DNA from: Paraburkholderia lycopersici
GTDB lineage: Bacteria; Pseudomonadota; Gammaproteobacteria; Burkholderiales; Burkholderiaceae
DNA: 64,000 bases
Direction: 5' to 3'
NCBI RefSeq assembly: GCF_900096975.1
Contig: NZ_FMYQ01000031.1
Coordinates: 1-64,000, forward strand
Shown: positions 55,301 to 64,000 of the stretch, one piece after another
How positions within the stretch are numbered: position 1 is the stretch's first letter
Layout: the number at the start of each line of letters is the position of its first letter
Made by a program: the position numbers and the translations under genes
The notes under the pieces: generated by a model
The model's database searches: none
What the model was told of the DNA's origin: nothing
The model's input: the letters and a program-made list of their open reading frames with translations, nothing else

Positions 55301-55639
55301 CAATGAGAATACACCGTGCGCTCCGGGGAACGAAACGCCCAATCACGTTACTCGCGGGCCGCGCAGCAAGCAACGCTTGCGCATTACCTGCCATTACTGA
55401 CGGCCGCCTTTCGTGCAGGGCCCGCCCGGGCCTGGTATGAGGCATTGCGTGTGGAATCGGCGGCGCTACGGGCATTTTCGGCCTGGCCGATCCTTATGCG
55501 CGACGGGTTGCGTGCTCTTGCGCACCGCGAAGCAAGGCGGTGAAATGCACCGAGGCCGGTTTCCCTTCGGGGGAGAAACCGGCCTCGGTATGCTGCTTCA
55601 GCGGGACCTGACGATATCAGATCATGCGTATTCGACAGA

Positions 55640-55957
55640 TCAGTAACGCGGCGGGGGCGGCGGACGACGGTCGTCCTCGCGGTAGCGCGGGGGACCCGGA
55701 TCGTGCGGATGGTGGTGCATCCACTCGTCGTGTTCCCAGTACCGATGGCCGTCCCAGTAGCGGTTGTCGTGCCAGCCGATGGACAGTTGCACGCCCACCG
55801 GCATCATGTGCGGTTCACCGTATTGCGGCGCCGAATCGGCGCGCAGCGCGAACGGTGCGGATTGAGCGAAAGCGCTCGATGCGCCCATCAGTGCGCCGCC
55901 GGCGATCATTGCGGCAGCAAGGGCGCGGGCAGGGGTCTTCCAGCTCTTCGTATTCAT
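55640..55957 (-). CDS. Small secreted protein, His/Pro/Arg-rich tail
   Basis: A 105-residue protein with a clear signal peptide (ALAAAMIAGGALMGASSAFA). The mature part has YWDGHRYWEHDEW, HHHPHDPGPPRY and a DDRRPPPPPRY end. Such short periplasmic proteins rich in His, Tyr and Pro are common in Burkholderiaceae and have no known function; metal binding is conceivable. The gene is monocistronic. Confidence 0.75.
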   Translation of the reverse strand: MNTKSWKTPARALAAAMIAGGALMGASSAFAQSAPFALRADSAPQYGEPHMMPVGVQLSIGWHDNRYWDGHRYWEHDEWMHHHPHDPGPPRYREDDRRPPPPPRY

Positions 55958-56094
55958 GCGGTTACCTCCTCTTTGGTTGCGTCGTCACGCGGCATCGGAT
56001 GCTTTGTGTTTCGACCACGGTTCAAAGCTTATCGGCCGGAGGAGGCGGAATACGTGACGACTTGTAAGCTTTCGTTTCACACGATCCGTCACAC

Positions 56095-56120
56095 AAAAAA
56101 GGCCAATCTGACAATTGGCC
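56095..56120 (-). terminator. Terminator of the acyl-CoA synthetase gene
   Basis: Stem GGCCAAT (56101-56107) with ATTGGCC (56114-56120), followed on the minus strand by a T6 run (A6 at 56095-56100). It stands about 155 bp after the stop of the leftward synthetase gene. Confidence 0.65.
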
Positions 56121-56274
56121 CTTGATGTGAAACAGTTCAGGCGGCGCAGTTGACAAATGATGCGATGGATTTAAGGGTCACGTTGTCAACTGAGGTTACA
56201 TTCGGGCGGCGCGGGCCGCCCGAATGGGTCGCGTTATCGCGCCGTCGGGGTCGCGAAACGCCATTCAGCGCGCG

Positions 56275-57945
56275 CTAGTCCTGCGTTTTCGTCGTTGCCG
56301 GGGCGCCGCTCAAATCAATTGCGCTTTGCGAACCCAATTGCGTGCGCAACTCGTATTTCTGGATCTTGCCGGTGGCCGTGCGCGGCAACTCGCCGAATCT
56401 CACGACGCGCGGCACCTTGTAATGCGCGAGAAACAGACGGCAGTGCGCGATGATCTCCTCGGCCGTGGCGCTCGCGCCGGGCCGCAACTCGACGAACGCG
56501 CAAGGCACTTCGCCCCACTTCGGATCGGGCATCGCCACGACGGCCGCGAGCGCGACGGCCGGATGGCGATACAGCGTGTCCTCGACTTCGATGCTCGAAA
56601 TGTTTTCGCCGCCCGAGATGATGATGTCCTTGCTGCGGTCGGTGATGCGCACGTAGCCGTCGGGCGTCATCACGCCGAGGTCGCCCGTGTGGAACCAGCC
56701 GCCGCGGAATGCTTCCTCGGTGGCGCGCTCGTTCTTCAGGTAGCCCTTCATACAGATGTTGCCGCGGAACATGATCTCGCCGAGCGTTTCGCCGTCGGCC
56801 GGCACGGGCTCCAGGGTCTGGGCGTTGCGCACGCTTACGCCGCTTTGCAGGTGATAGCGCACGCCCTGGCGGGCGGCGAGGCGCGCCTGTTCGTCTTCGG
56901 GCAGCGTCTTCCAGTGCTCCTGCACGGCGCACACCGCAGCGGGACCGTACACCTCGGTAAGGCCATAAACGTGTGTGAGTTCGATGCCGATCGACTTCAT
57001 CTTCGCGATCACGGCCGGCGGGGGCGGTGCGCCGGCCACCATGGTGCGCACGGTGTGCGCGATGCCTTCGCGATATTCGGCGGGGGCGTCGGCGAGCGCG
57101 CCCTGCACGATCGGCGCGCCGCAATAATGGGTGACGCGCTCGTTGCGAATGAGGTCGAACACGAGCTTCGCGTCGAACCTGCGCAGGCACACGTTCACGC
57201 CCGCGCGCGCGGCGATCGTCCACGCGAAACACCAGCCGTTGCAGTGAAAGAGCGGCAGCGTCCAGAGGTACACGGCGTGCTTGGGCAAGTCCCATTCGAG
57301 GATGTTGCTTACCGCGTTCAGGTACGCGCCGCGATGGTGATAGACCACGCCCTTCGGGTCGCCCGTGGTGCCCGAGGTGTAGTTGAGCGCGATGGCGTCC
57401 CACTCGTCATGCGGCGGCGCCCAGGCGAACTCGGGGTCGCCTTGCTCGAGGAAGGCTTCGTAGTCGGTGGCGCGCGGGAAGTATTCGGGATCGGCGGGCG
57501 CGACGTCGGCCACGCTGATGATCTTGAGATTGGGAAACGCGAGCGCCGCGCGTTGCGCAAGCGCGCCGAACTCGGTATCGACGATCAGCGCCTTGGCTTC
57601 GCCATGACGCAGCATGAACAGCATGGTGGCGACGTCGAGCCGCGTGTTGAGCGTGTTGAGCACCGCGCCGAGCATGGGAACGCCGAAATGCGCTTCGACC
57701 ATTGCGGGGATGTTGGGCAGCAGCGCCGCCACAGTGTCGCCGCGGCCGATGCCGGCCTGCGCGAGCGCGCTCGCGAGCCGGCGTGTGCGGGCGTAGGTTT
57801 CGCGCCAGTTGCGGCGCACGTTGCCGTGGACCATCGCGAGGCGATCGCCATAGACTTCGGCTGCGCGGGCGATGAAGTCGATGGGCGTGAGCGGTACATA
57901 ATTGGCTTCGCGTTGCGCGAGTCCGTCTTCGTACGGATGCAACAT
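56275..57945 (-). CDS. Acyl-CoA synthetase (AMP-binding, ANL family)
   Basis: A 556-residue acid-CoA ligase. The P-loop-like motif YTSGTTGDPKG is at residues 189-199. VYGLTEVYGPA is the A5 motif and WFHTGDLGVMTPDGYVRITDRSKDIIISGGENIS the hinge. The adenylation Lys is in RTATGKIQKYELR near the C-terminus. It resembles medium-chain or DmdB-like ligases. It activates a free acid with ATP and CoA. It is divergent from a Crp/Fnr regulator that may control it. Confidence 0.9.
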   Translation of the reverse strand: MLHPYEDGLAQREANYVPLTPIDFIARAAEVYGDRLAMVHGNVRRNWRETYARTRRLASALAQAGIGRGDTVAALLPNIPAMVEAHFGVPMLGAVLNTLNTRLDVATMLFMLRHGEAKALIVDTEFGALAQRAALAFPNLKIISVADVAPADPEYFPRATDYEAFLEQGDPEFAWAPPHDEWDAIALNYTSGTTGDPKGVVYHHRGAYLNAVSNILEWDLPKHAVYLWTLPLFHCNGWCFAWTIAARAGVNVCLRRFDAKLVFDLIRNERVTHYCGAPIVQGALADAPAEYREGIAHTVRTMVAGAPPPPAVIAKMKSIGIELTHVYGLTEVYGPAAVCAVQEHWKTLPEDEQARLAARQGVRYHLQSGVSVRNAQTLEPVPADGETLGEIMFRGNICMKGYLKNERATEEAFRGGWFHTGDLGVMTPDGYVRITDRSKDIIISGGENISSIEVEDTLYRHPAVALAAVVAMPDPKWGEVPCAFVELRPGASATAEEIIAHCRLFLAHYKVPRVVRFGELPRTATGKIQKYELRTQLGSQSAIDLSGAPATTKTQD

Positions 57946-58118
57946 GACAGTGTCTCCGGTATCGATCGCTGGGCCCGGGGGGGCCGGTTATCGGTTTATA
58001 GGTATGATTCGCGCTACCGTAGCAGGGCTGTGCATGCCAGTCTGTCACTGGCGCGACAGAGCGGGGCCGCGATGAACGATCCCGCACCATACGATTGACC
58101 CAACACCAGGAAAGCGCG

Positions 58119-58994
58119 ATGTCGCAGTCCATTATGCCCCCGGAAGGTACTCCGCCCACTCGCGATCCGGCCGCCGATGCCGGCCGCGCCGCTTCTCAAG
58201 CCGCCTCTCAAGCCGCTTCCCGGTCCGCCTCCCAGTCCGATTTTCAGGCGGCGTCTCACGCCGCTTCGCACGGCACATGGCGCGAAGGCGAGCGCATCGA
58301 CGGAGCGAACGCCCCGCGCCTTGCCGCGCTATTCGAGCGCTGCGCGTGGTTTCGCGCGCTCGCGCCCGAGCATCGCGCGTGGGTGCTCGCGTCCTCGCAC
58401 GCGCAAGGCTATGCGGCGGGCGCGATCGTCGCCGCGCGCGAAGCGCCTTCGGACTGGTGGCTCGGCGTGAGTTCGGGCCTCGTGAAGTTAGCGATCTTCA
58501 ACGCCTCGGGGCGCGGCTGCACGTTTTCGGGCGTGCCGCATGGCGGCTGGTTCGGCGAGGGCAGCGTCATCAAGCGCGAGCCGCGCAGGTACGACGTGAT
58601 CGCGCTGCAGCCTTCGCTCGTGATGGCCGTGCCCGCCGACACCTTTCACCGGCTCATGGACTGCAGCCTGCCGTTCAACCGCTTCGTGATTCATCAGCTC
58701 AACAACCGCATGGGCGAGTTCATTGCGCTGATCCAGAACAGCCGGTTGCTCGACGTGGATGCGCGCGTCGCGCAGTCGCTCGCGCAGATGTTCAATCCCG
58801 ACCTCTATCCCGAAACGGGCCGGGCGCTCGAAATTTCGCAGGAGGAGATCGGCATGCTGGCGGGCGCGTCGCGGCAGCGCATCAATCAGGCGCTGCAGAT
58901 GCTGGAGCGGCATGGGCTCGTCGCGCTTTCGTACAACCGGGTGGACGTGCTGAATCTCGACGGCCTGCGTGCGTTCGGCCGCGACCAGATTTGA
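58119..58994 (+). CDS. Crp/Fnr family transcriptional regulator
   Basis: A regulator of 291 residues from ATG 58119. An N-terminal extension rich in Ala and Ser (repeats of AASQ/SASQ) precedes the cyclic-nucleotide-binding-like domain (YAAGAIVAAREAPSDWWLGVSSGLVKLAIFN). The helix-turn-helix is ISQEEIGMLAGASRQRINQALQMLERHGLVAL. No Fnr-type cysteines are present, so oxygen sensing by an iron-sulfur cluster is unlikely. It is transcribed away from the acyl-CoA synthetase, and the shared gap suggests it regulates that gene. Confidence 0.87.
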   Translation: MSQSIMPPEGTPPTRDPAADAGRAASQAASQAASRSASQSDFQAASHAASHGTWREGERIDGANAPRLAALFERCAWFRALAPEHRAWVLASSHAQGYAAGAIVAAREAPSDWWLGVSSGLVKLAIFNASGRGCTFSGVPHGGWFGEGSVIKREPRRYDVIALQPSLVMAVPADTFHRLMDCSLPFNRFVIHQLNNRMGEFIALIQNSRLLDVDARVAQSLAQMFNPDLYPETGRALEISQEEIGMLAGASRQRINQALQMLERHGLVALSYNRVDVLNLDGLRAFGRDQI

Positions 58995-59143
58995 GCCGCG
59001 CAGAAGTCCTTACCAATCTTGCGAAGAATGGAAGGCTCTCTCCCGCGCCAAGCCGTTTTTGCGCGCAGCCTCGCTGCGTAAGCTTTGCTTATCGACTCGC
59101 ATGGCGAATTTGCCGCGAGCGTGTTGATAGCAAAGGAAAGCAC

Positions 59144-59518
59144 GTGAAGAACGCAATGCAACGCATGGCGCTGGTTTCGATGATGGCGATCGTTCCCGCG
59201 GTGTCGTTTGCCCAGTCCAGCAGCAACAACAACGGTCCGGTGACGCGGGCACAGGTGATACAGGAGTTGATCGATCTGGAGTCGGTGGGCTACCACCCGG
59301 CTTCGGCGAACGACGCCACTTATCCGGACGATGCGCAAAGCGCCATGCGCCGTCTCGCCGCGAAGCGTGCCGATGAGGCGCGCCTCGCGCAGGAGCGCCA
59401 GCAGCAGGAGCCGGCCGCGCAATCGGGTTATGGCGCGCCGCCCGCGCCGAGCGGCGAATCGGGCGCGCCCGCGGTCGTATCAGGCGGTGCGACGCCGTCT
59501 GTGTATCGCCATCATTAA
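59144..59518 (+). CDS. DUF4148 domain secreted protein
   Basis: A 124-residue protein with a GTG start (AAAGGAAAGC ribosome site). The signal peptide is ALVSMMAIVPAVSFAQS. The DUF4148 core TRAQVIQELIDLESVGYHPASANDATYPDDAQ is complete, and a low-complexity Gln/Pro/Ser tail follows. These proteins are abundant in Burkholderiaceae and have no assigned function. A second in-frame ATG lies four codons downstream. Confidence 0.85.
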   Translation: MKNAMQRMALVSMMAIVPAVSFAQSSSNNNGPVTRAQVIQELIDLESVGYHPASANDATYPDDAQSAMRRLAAKRADEARLAQERQQQEPAAQSGYGAPPAPSGESGAPAVVSGGATPSVYRHH

Positions 59519-59550
59519 CGCCTGCGGCGTGACGCAAGCGGCCGTGCCGC

Positions 59551-60174
59551 TCAGCGCTTGAGCGCGAGCCGCGCGCCGATGCCGACGAGCACGGCGCCCA
59601 TTACCGCGTCGATCGGACGGCGCAGCTTGCGGTAGCCGCGTTGAACGCGGTCGGTAGAGAACAGCAGCGCCATGGCGCTGAACCAGCAGACCGATACGCC
59701 CGCAACGGTCGCGATCATCGCGCCGTGCGCCCACATCGGCGCGTGGGCAGGCAGCAGCGTCACGAACAGGCTGCCGAAGAACGCCGCCGCCTTCGGGTTG
59801 GTGAGGCCCACGAGCAGACCACGACGGTAGGCATGCGCGGCGCCGGTTTGCTTCGCTGCCACGGCGGGCCCGGCGGCTTTCGCGCCTTGGCGCAGGCTCA
59901 GCAGAATGCGCGCGCCGAGGTAGAGCAGATACGCCGCGCCCGCCATGCGGATGCCTTCATAGAGCCACGCGAGCTGCGCGAGGATCAGACCCAGACCGAA
60001 AACGGCCAGTGTGGCCCAGAGTGCGTGCGACGTGGCGATGCCCGCCGCAGCGAAAAGTCCGGCGCGGCGGCGTGCGAAAGCGTGCGAGGTGACGGCCAGC
60101 ATGTCCGGGCCGGGACTGGCGCAGGCAAGCAGCATGACACCGGCGATGGCGGCGAGTTGGGGCAGGAAATTCAT
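59551..60174 (-). CDS. LysE family amino-acid exporter
   Basis: A 207-residue membrane protein with six hydrophobic segments. The family mark is LACASPGPDMLAVTSHAFARRRAGLFAAAGIATSHALW and the middle YRRGLLVGLTNPKAAAFFGSLFV. LysE/RhtB proteins export amino acids or homoserine lactones. The gene stands alone between DUF4148 (+) and the penicillin-binding protein (-). Confidence 0.9.
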   Translation of the reverse strand: MNFLPQLAAIAGVMLLACASPGPDMLAVTSHAFARRRAGLFAAAGIATSHALWATLAVFGLGLILAQLAWLYEGIRMAGAAYLLYLGARILLSLRQGAKAAGPAVAAKQTGAAHAYRRGLLVGLTNPKAAAFFGSLFVTLLPAHAPMWAHGAMIATVAGVSVCWFSAMALLFSTDRVQRGYRKLRRPIDAVMGAVLVGIGARLALKR

Positions 60175-60304
60175 GGCGATGACGGCGGGGTTCCGAAACG
60201 ATGAAGGCGGGCGCGCAGGCCATCGACATCGCTGCCCGGCGCGGACGAAAGTCCCGAGAATAACGCGAATGCCCGCGCCGCGCTAACCGCGCCTTCGGGC
60301 GCGC

Positions 60305-62056
60305 TCACGCACCTTCGGCGCCGGCCGGCGTATCGGGCGGAACGCCGAGCAACTGCAGCGTGCCGGCCGTCACGCCCGAGAACACCGGCCCCGCCACCGT
60401 GCCGCCATAGAACGCCTTGCCCGCCGGGTCGTCGATCATCACGGCCACTATGACGCGCGGCGCGCTCATCGGCGCCATGCCGACGAACAGCGCGCGATAG
60501 CGGTTCTTCGCATAGCCCGCGCCGACCTGTTTGCGCGCGGTCCCTGTCTTGCCGCCCACGCGATAGCCTTCCACGCTGGCGGCGCGGCCCGTGCCGCCGT
60601 CGCCCGTTGCCATTTCCAGCATGCCGCGCATGGCGGCCGCCGTGGCCGGCGTCGTCACCGCGCGCGGCGCCAAAGCCGGCGTTGCGCCAGAGCCGCCTTG
60701 CGGATCGCGCAGCAGCGTGGCCGGATGCAGCGTGCCGTTGCCAGCGTAGGCCGTATAGATCTGCGCCATCTGCAGCAGCGACGCGGAAAGGCCGTAACCG
60801 TATGCCATCGTCGCCTGCTCGATGGGGCGCCAGCGCGCCCATGGCCGCACGCGGCCCGGCGCCACGCCCGGGAACGTGACGCCGGGCTTCTGCCCGAGGC
60901 CGTACTCCTGATACTTGTCCCAGATGGTCTGCGCGGGAAGATTCAGCGCGAGCTTCGCGAGGGCGATGTTGCTCGACTTCTGGATGGCCTCGGCCACGGT
61001 CATGCGGCCGTGGTTCGAGGTGTCGTGAATCGTCGCGGGGCCGATGCGGTAGGTGCCCGGCGACGTGTCGACGATCGTGGTCGCGCTGACCTTGCGCAGG
61101 TCCATCGCAAGCGAAACGACCACGGGCTTGATCGTCGAACCGGGCTCGAACGTGTCTACCACGGCTCGGTTGCGCAACTGCCTGCCCGTGAGCCGCGCGC
61201 GGTCGTTCGGGTCGAACGACGGCCAGTTCGCGAGCGCGAGGATCTCGCCGTTCTGCGCGTCGAGCACCACGACGCTGCCCGCTTCCGCGTGATGCTTCGC
61301 CACGGCCGCCCTGAGCTGCGTGTAGGCGAGTTGCTGCACGCGCCGGTCGATGGTGAGCTGCACGGTCTCGCCGTTGCGCGGCTGCACGCGCTCGCCCGGC
61401 TCCGAGACGACGCGCCCGAGCCGGTCGCGAATCACCTCGCGCTGGCCCGGCGTGCCGCGCAGGCGCGCGTTCGCGGCTAGCTCCACGCCTTCCTGGCCCG
61501 TGTCTTCGATGTCGGTGAAGCCCACCACGTGCGCGGCGGATTCGCCTTCGGGGTAGTAGCGCTTCGCGTCCGCGATCAGGGTGATACCGCCCGTGCCCAT
61601 CTCGTCGATGTGCGCGGCGGTTTCCGCGTCCACCTGGCGCTTGAGCAGCACGAAGGAGCGGTCGCTGCCAATGCGCCGCTCCAGTTCCGCGAGCGGCATG
61701 TCGAGCAGGCGCGCGAGCGGCGCGTGCGCGGCGGCATCGAGCAGCCTGGGATTCGCCCAGACTTCGAAGGTCGCGAGGCTCACCGCGAGCAGCGCCCCAT
61801 TGCGATCGACGATGCGCCCGCGCATGGCGTCGAGTTCCAGCGTGCGCTGGTAGCGCTTTTGCCCCTGCTTCACATAGAAGCCGTGATTGGCGACCTGAAT
61901 CCAGAACGCGCGCCCCGCCAGCGCCGCGAAGGCCGCGAACATGATGAACACGATGAATTTCGAGCGCCACATGGGCAGGCGCGGCGCGAGCATCGGGTGA
62001 CGGGTCGCGGCCGCGTGCGGGTCGCGCGGCGGTTTCCTGGAACGGATCATCGGCAA
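60305..62056 (-). CDS. ftsI: Peptidoglycan D,D-transpeptidase, FtsI-like penicillin-binding protein
   Basis: A 583-residue class B penicillin-binding protein that cross-links septal or side-wall peptidoglycan. A membrane anchor lies at about residues 31-53, and the N-terminal dimerisation domain has RGRIVDRNGALLAVS. The transpeptidase motifs are STIK (Ser307 nucleophile), SSN (361-363) and KTGT (503-506). It is not next to mraY/mur genes, so it is probably an additional FtsI paralogue rather than the dcw-cluster copy. A promoter-like AT-rich stretch lies before the start at 62085-62120. Confidence 0.88.
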   Translation of the reverse strand: MPMIRSRKPPRDPHAAATRHPMLAPRLPMWRSKFIVFIMFAAFAALAGRAFWIQVANHGFYVKQGQKRYQRTLELDAMRGRIVDRNGALLAVSLATFEVWANPRLLDAAAHAPLARLLDMPLAELERRIGSDRSFVLLKRQVDAETAAHIDEMGTGGITLIADAKRYYPEGESAAHVVGFTDIEDTGQEGVELAANARLRGTPGQREVIRDRLGRVVSEPGERVQPRNGETVQLTIDRRVQQLAYTQLRAAVAKHHAEAGSVVVLDAQNGEILALANWPSFDPNDRARLTGRQLRNRAVVDTFEPGSTIKPVVVSLAMDLRKVSATTIVDTSPGTYRIGPATIHDTSNHGRMTVAEAIQKSSNIALAKLALNLPAQTIWDKYQEYGLGQKPGVTFPGVAPGRVRPWARWRPIEQATMAYGYGLSASLLQMAQIYTAYAGNGTLHPATLLRDPQGGSGATPALAPRAVTTPATAAAMRGMLEMATGDGGTGRAASVEGYRVGGKTGTARKQVGAGYAKNRYRALFVGMAPMSAPRVIVAVMIDDPAGKAFYGGTVAGPVFSGVTAGTLQLLGVPPDTPAGAEGA

Positions 62057-62205
62057 GGCAGGCGGGAGGGCTTGGCAGCGTCACATTGTAAACATGATGT
62101 AATTTAATTGAAATGATGGGTGCGCTGGTCGCAGGACGATGGGCGCGCGTTGGGCGCCGTCATGCGCGGCAAGCGGGTGGGAAAGCGGAGGGGGTGGAAA
62201 GCGAA

Positions 62206-62227
62206 CCGGGCCGCGAACGCGGCCCGG
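62206..62227 (-). terminator. Hairpin after the chemotaxis-receptor gene
   Basis: Perfect 9-bp stem (62206-62214 with 62219-62227) and GAAC loop, 26 bp after the receptor stop. The following minus-strand bases have only short T stretches, so termination efficiency is uncertain. Confidence 0.5.
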
Positions 62228-62252
62228 TGAAGACGTCACGAAACCGGCGACG

Positions 62253-63809
62253 TTACGCGTGCGCAGGCAGGCGGAAGCTCGAAATCGACTCTCGCAGCGC
62301 GCTCACCTGATCCTTGAGCGAGTGGGCCGCGGCCGCGGCTTCTTCGACGAGCGCCGCATTTTGCTGCGTCACCTGGTCCATCTCGCCCACGGCGCGGTTG
62401 ACCTGCTCGATGCCGGCGCTCTGCTCGCGCGAAGCGTTGCTGATCTCTTCGAGGATCTCGTGCACGCGTCGCACCGACTGCACGATCTCGGTCATCGTCG
62501 AGCCCGCGTTGGTCACGAGCTGCTGACCTTCGGTCACGGTGCCCGTCGACTTCTCGATCAGCGCCTTGATTTCCTTCGCGGCGGTTGCGGAGCGTTGCGC
62601 GAGGCTGCGCACCTCGGCGGCCACCACGGCGAAGCCGCGGCCCTGTTCGCCCGCGCGCGCCGCTTCCACGGCTGCGTTCAAGGCGAGGATGTTGGTCTGG
62701 AACGCGATGCCGTCGATCACGCCGATGATGTCGCCGATCTGCTGCGAGCTCGTCGTGATGTCGCCCATGGTGCGCACCACGTCGTCCACGACGGCGCTGC
62801 CGCGCGTCGCGACGTCGGCGGCCTGGCTGGCGAGCGACGCCGCGTGCTGGGCGCTGTCCGCGTTGTTGCGCACGTTTGCCGTCATCTGGTCCATGCTCGA
62901 CGCGGTCTCCACGAGCGCCGCAGCCTGTTGCTCGGTGCGCTGCGAAAGATCGGTGTTGCCCGCGGCGATCTCGTTCGCGCCCACGTTGATGTTCTCGGCG
63001 CCGCTGCGCACGCGCGACACGGTTTGCACGAGCGAGGCCTGCATCGTTGCGAGCGCGCGCATCAGGCTATGGTCGCTCGAACCCTCCGCCTGCACGCGCA
63101 GCGTGAGGTCGCCTTGGGCGATGCGGTTGGCCGCGCCCACCGCGACCTCCAGTTCGCCGCCGATGCTGCTGCGCACGCTGCGCACCACGAGCACCATCAC
63201 CGCGGTCGCGGCGGCGCCCAGCAGGAACGTCACGCCGAGCCAGCGCAGCAGGCTGCCGTAGAATTCGGCGCGCACGTCGTCCATGTACATGCCGGTCACG
63301 ATCACCCAGTCCCACGGCGCGAAGCGGCGGCCGTAGCTCGTCTTGGGCACGGGCTCGCTGTGGCCGGGCTTGGCCCACAGGTAGTCGAGGAAGCCGCCGT
63401 TCGGCCCGCTCGCCGCCTGCACGAGTTCGGTGAACACGCGGGTGCCCGCGGGATCGGCGAAGTCGGTGAGCTTCTTGCCGTCGAGCTCAGGCTTGATCGG
63501 ATGCATCAGCATGACTTCCTGCGAGTCGTTGACGCTCAGATAGCCGTCCGTGCCATATCGCATCGAGCCGATCACGGCGAGCGCCTGCTTCTGCGCGTCG
63601 GCTTCGGGCAGGACGTTGCGTTGCGAGAGGGCGTGGTAGTAGCTGGCGATGCTCGTCGCCTCTTCGACGAGGGTCGAGAGCTGCGCGCGCCGCTCGCGGA
63701 TCATGGACTCGCGGCTTTGCCAGGCGCCAAAGGCGACGATCAACAGCAGGCCGATCCAGAGGATCGCGATCATCGAGCGAAGCTTCTTGTTGAGTGTCAT
63801 CTTCTGCAT
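62253..63809 (-). CDS. Methyl-accepting chemotaxis protein with periplasmic Cache-type sensor
   Basis: A 518-residue receptor. Transmembrane helix 1 lies near residues 12-28 ([16 protein letters not shown]). A single Cache-like periplasmic domain follows ([42 protein letters not shown]), then helix 2 ([19 protein letters not shown]), HAMP and the signalling domain with the hairpin tip [41 protein letters not shown] at 63807-63809 is used as start; the longer frame has no family match. The ligand is unknown, though small organic acids are typical for this sensor. Confidence 0.9.
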   Translation of the reverse strand: MQKMTLNKKLRSMIAILWIGLLLIVAFGAWQSRESMIRERRAQLSTLVEEATSIASYYHALSQRNVLPEADAQKQALAVIGSMRYGTDGYLSVNDSQEVMLMHPIKPELDGKKLTDFADPAGTRVFTELVQAASGPNGGFLDYLWAKPGHSEPVPKTSYGRRFAPWDWVIVTGMYMDDVRAEFYGSLLRWLGVTFLLGAAATAVMVLVVRSVRSSIGGELEVAVGAANRIAQGDLTLRVQAEGSSDHSLMRALATMQASLVQTVSRVRSGAENINVGANEIAAGNTDLSQRTEQQAAALVETASSMDQMTANVRNNADSAQHAASLASQAADVATRGSAVVDDVVRTMGDITTSSQQIGDIIGVIDGIAFQTNILALNAAVEAARAGEQGRGFAVVAAEVRSLAQRSATAAKEIKALIEKSTGTVTEGQQLVTNAGSTMTEIVQSVRRVHEILEEISNASREQSAGIEQVNRAVGEMDQVTQQNAALVEEAAAAAHSLKDQVSALRESISSFRLPAHA

Positions 63810-64000
63810 GTTCGGTCGGTATTCCACGTGGGCTGCATGATTGGCGAAACGAGGCCGCCAAAGTGTGTTAACGGCGCACGCAAACGTGAGCGACACCCAG
63901 GGCGAACCCTGCCCAGGCAGTCTTTTGTCATACGAAACAGGCCGCTGACCGCGCAGATGACGGCGCGCTGAAAAACCGGCGAATCGGCCGATAAAAGCCA

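Larger units (their letters stand above)
54837..55639. other. Intergenic region with several hairpins, no gene
   Basis: No credible coding frame on either strand over about 800 bp. It contains two minus-strand terminators (55122-55157, 55273-55300) and a perfect 13-bp hairpin without a T-run (arms 55551-55563 and 55575-55587). The stretch 55160-55272 between the two terminators may hold a short RNA gene. Confidence 0.5.

Noticed and set aside
55551-55587. 13-bp-stem hairpin as a standard intrinsic terminator
   Set aside because: No T-run follows on either strand. It may be structured RNA or a rho-dependent site, but I could not call it a terminator.
56224-58098. 624-codon open frame on the plus strand
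   Set aside because: It is antisense to the acyl-CoA synthetase with complete ANL motifs. It is a composition artefact.
62139-63971. 610-codon open frame on the plus strand
   Set aside because: It is antisense to the chemotaxis receptor. The product is His/Arg-rich and without domains.
1-64000. CRISPR array, tRNA or rRNA genes
   Set aside because: I saw no regularly spaced direct repeats, no convincing tRNA cloverleaf with a T-loop and CCA, and no rRNA sequence. A covariance-model scan would be decisive.

Overview
The window looks like chromosomal DNA of a Burkholderiaceae member (Burkholderia, Paraburkholderia or Caballeronia). The DNA is GC-rich. The gene families fit that group: an acyl-CoA dehydrogenase of the 'RxFGRxIGQNQGIQFPLA' type, L-2-keto-3-deoxyarabonate dehydratase, a DUF4148 protein, Gram-negative trimeric porins and many IS3/IS5 relics. 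The left edge is the end of etfA. Conserved-looking chromosomal genes resume at about 53.5 kb. The roughly 53 kb between reads as an accessory region of catabolic modules separated by decayed insertion sequences and gene relics. Several relics are chimeras of genes that also occur intact nearby.

Region 1 (0.2-20.8 kb): a complete Liv-type ABC transporter (1.7-6.3 kb) is followed by a CoA-ester pathway (CoA transferase, enoyl-CoA hydratase, HMG-CoA-lyase-like enzyme, acyl-CoA dehydrogenase). Then come an amidohydrolase/lactonase-like protein, L-KDA dehydratase and alpha-ketoglutaric semialdehyde dehydrogenase. An OYE-type flavin oxidoreductase, an MmgE/PrpD protein, an MFS permease and an Asp/Glu-racemase-fold protein follow. 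A 15-bp LacI-type operator occurs, perfectly conserved, before the transporter operon and before the CoA operon. An FAH-family protein starts the region, and a broken FAH/KDA-dehydratase chimera lies at 19.3 kb.

Region 2 (22.5-38.5 kb) is the most interesting part. A GntR/FCD regulator (34.5 kb) sits in a cluster with an amidase, an MFS permease, a haem-oxygenase-fold diiron oxygenase carrying all six metal ligands, an aldehyde dehydrogenase, an HbpS/GlcG-like protein and a [2Fe-2S]/flavin reductase. An ornithine-cyclodeaminase-like enzyme, two different [2Fe-2S] ferredoxins around an unknown 108-residue protein, and an alpha/beta hydrolase complete it. The motif GTATACAGTGTAC (or close variants) lies upstream of at least five transcription units here, including gntR itself. 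I infer one GntR-controlled oxidative pathway for an unknown, probably nitrogenous (amide or amine) substrate. A sixth unit carrying this operator is an in-frame amidase-MFS chimera, followed by an intact porin. The intact amidase-MFS pair is instead followed by a dead porin, so the two copies have decayed reciprocally.

Region 3 (39.4-52.9 kb): a phospholipid-type module has a CdsA homologue broken at a T10 tract, a PlsC-type acyltransferase and a divergent CDP-alcohol phosphatidyltransferase with two Asp-to-Asn changes. A yfaA-yfaT-yfaS-yfaQ-yfaP operon follows, encoding a bacterial alpha-2-macroglobulin with a thioester motif and a tandem second yfaP.

Region 4 (53.4-64 kb) looks like ordinary chromosome: a small membrane protein, YigZ, a His/Pro-rich secreted protein, an acyl-CoA synthetase divergent from a Crp/Fnr regulator, DUF4148, a LysE exporter, an FtsI-like transpeptidase and a methyl-accepting chemotaxis protein. 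It also holds isolated terminators that may mark small RNAs. I saw no tRNA, rRNA or CRISPR array.
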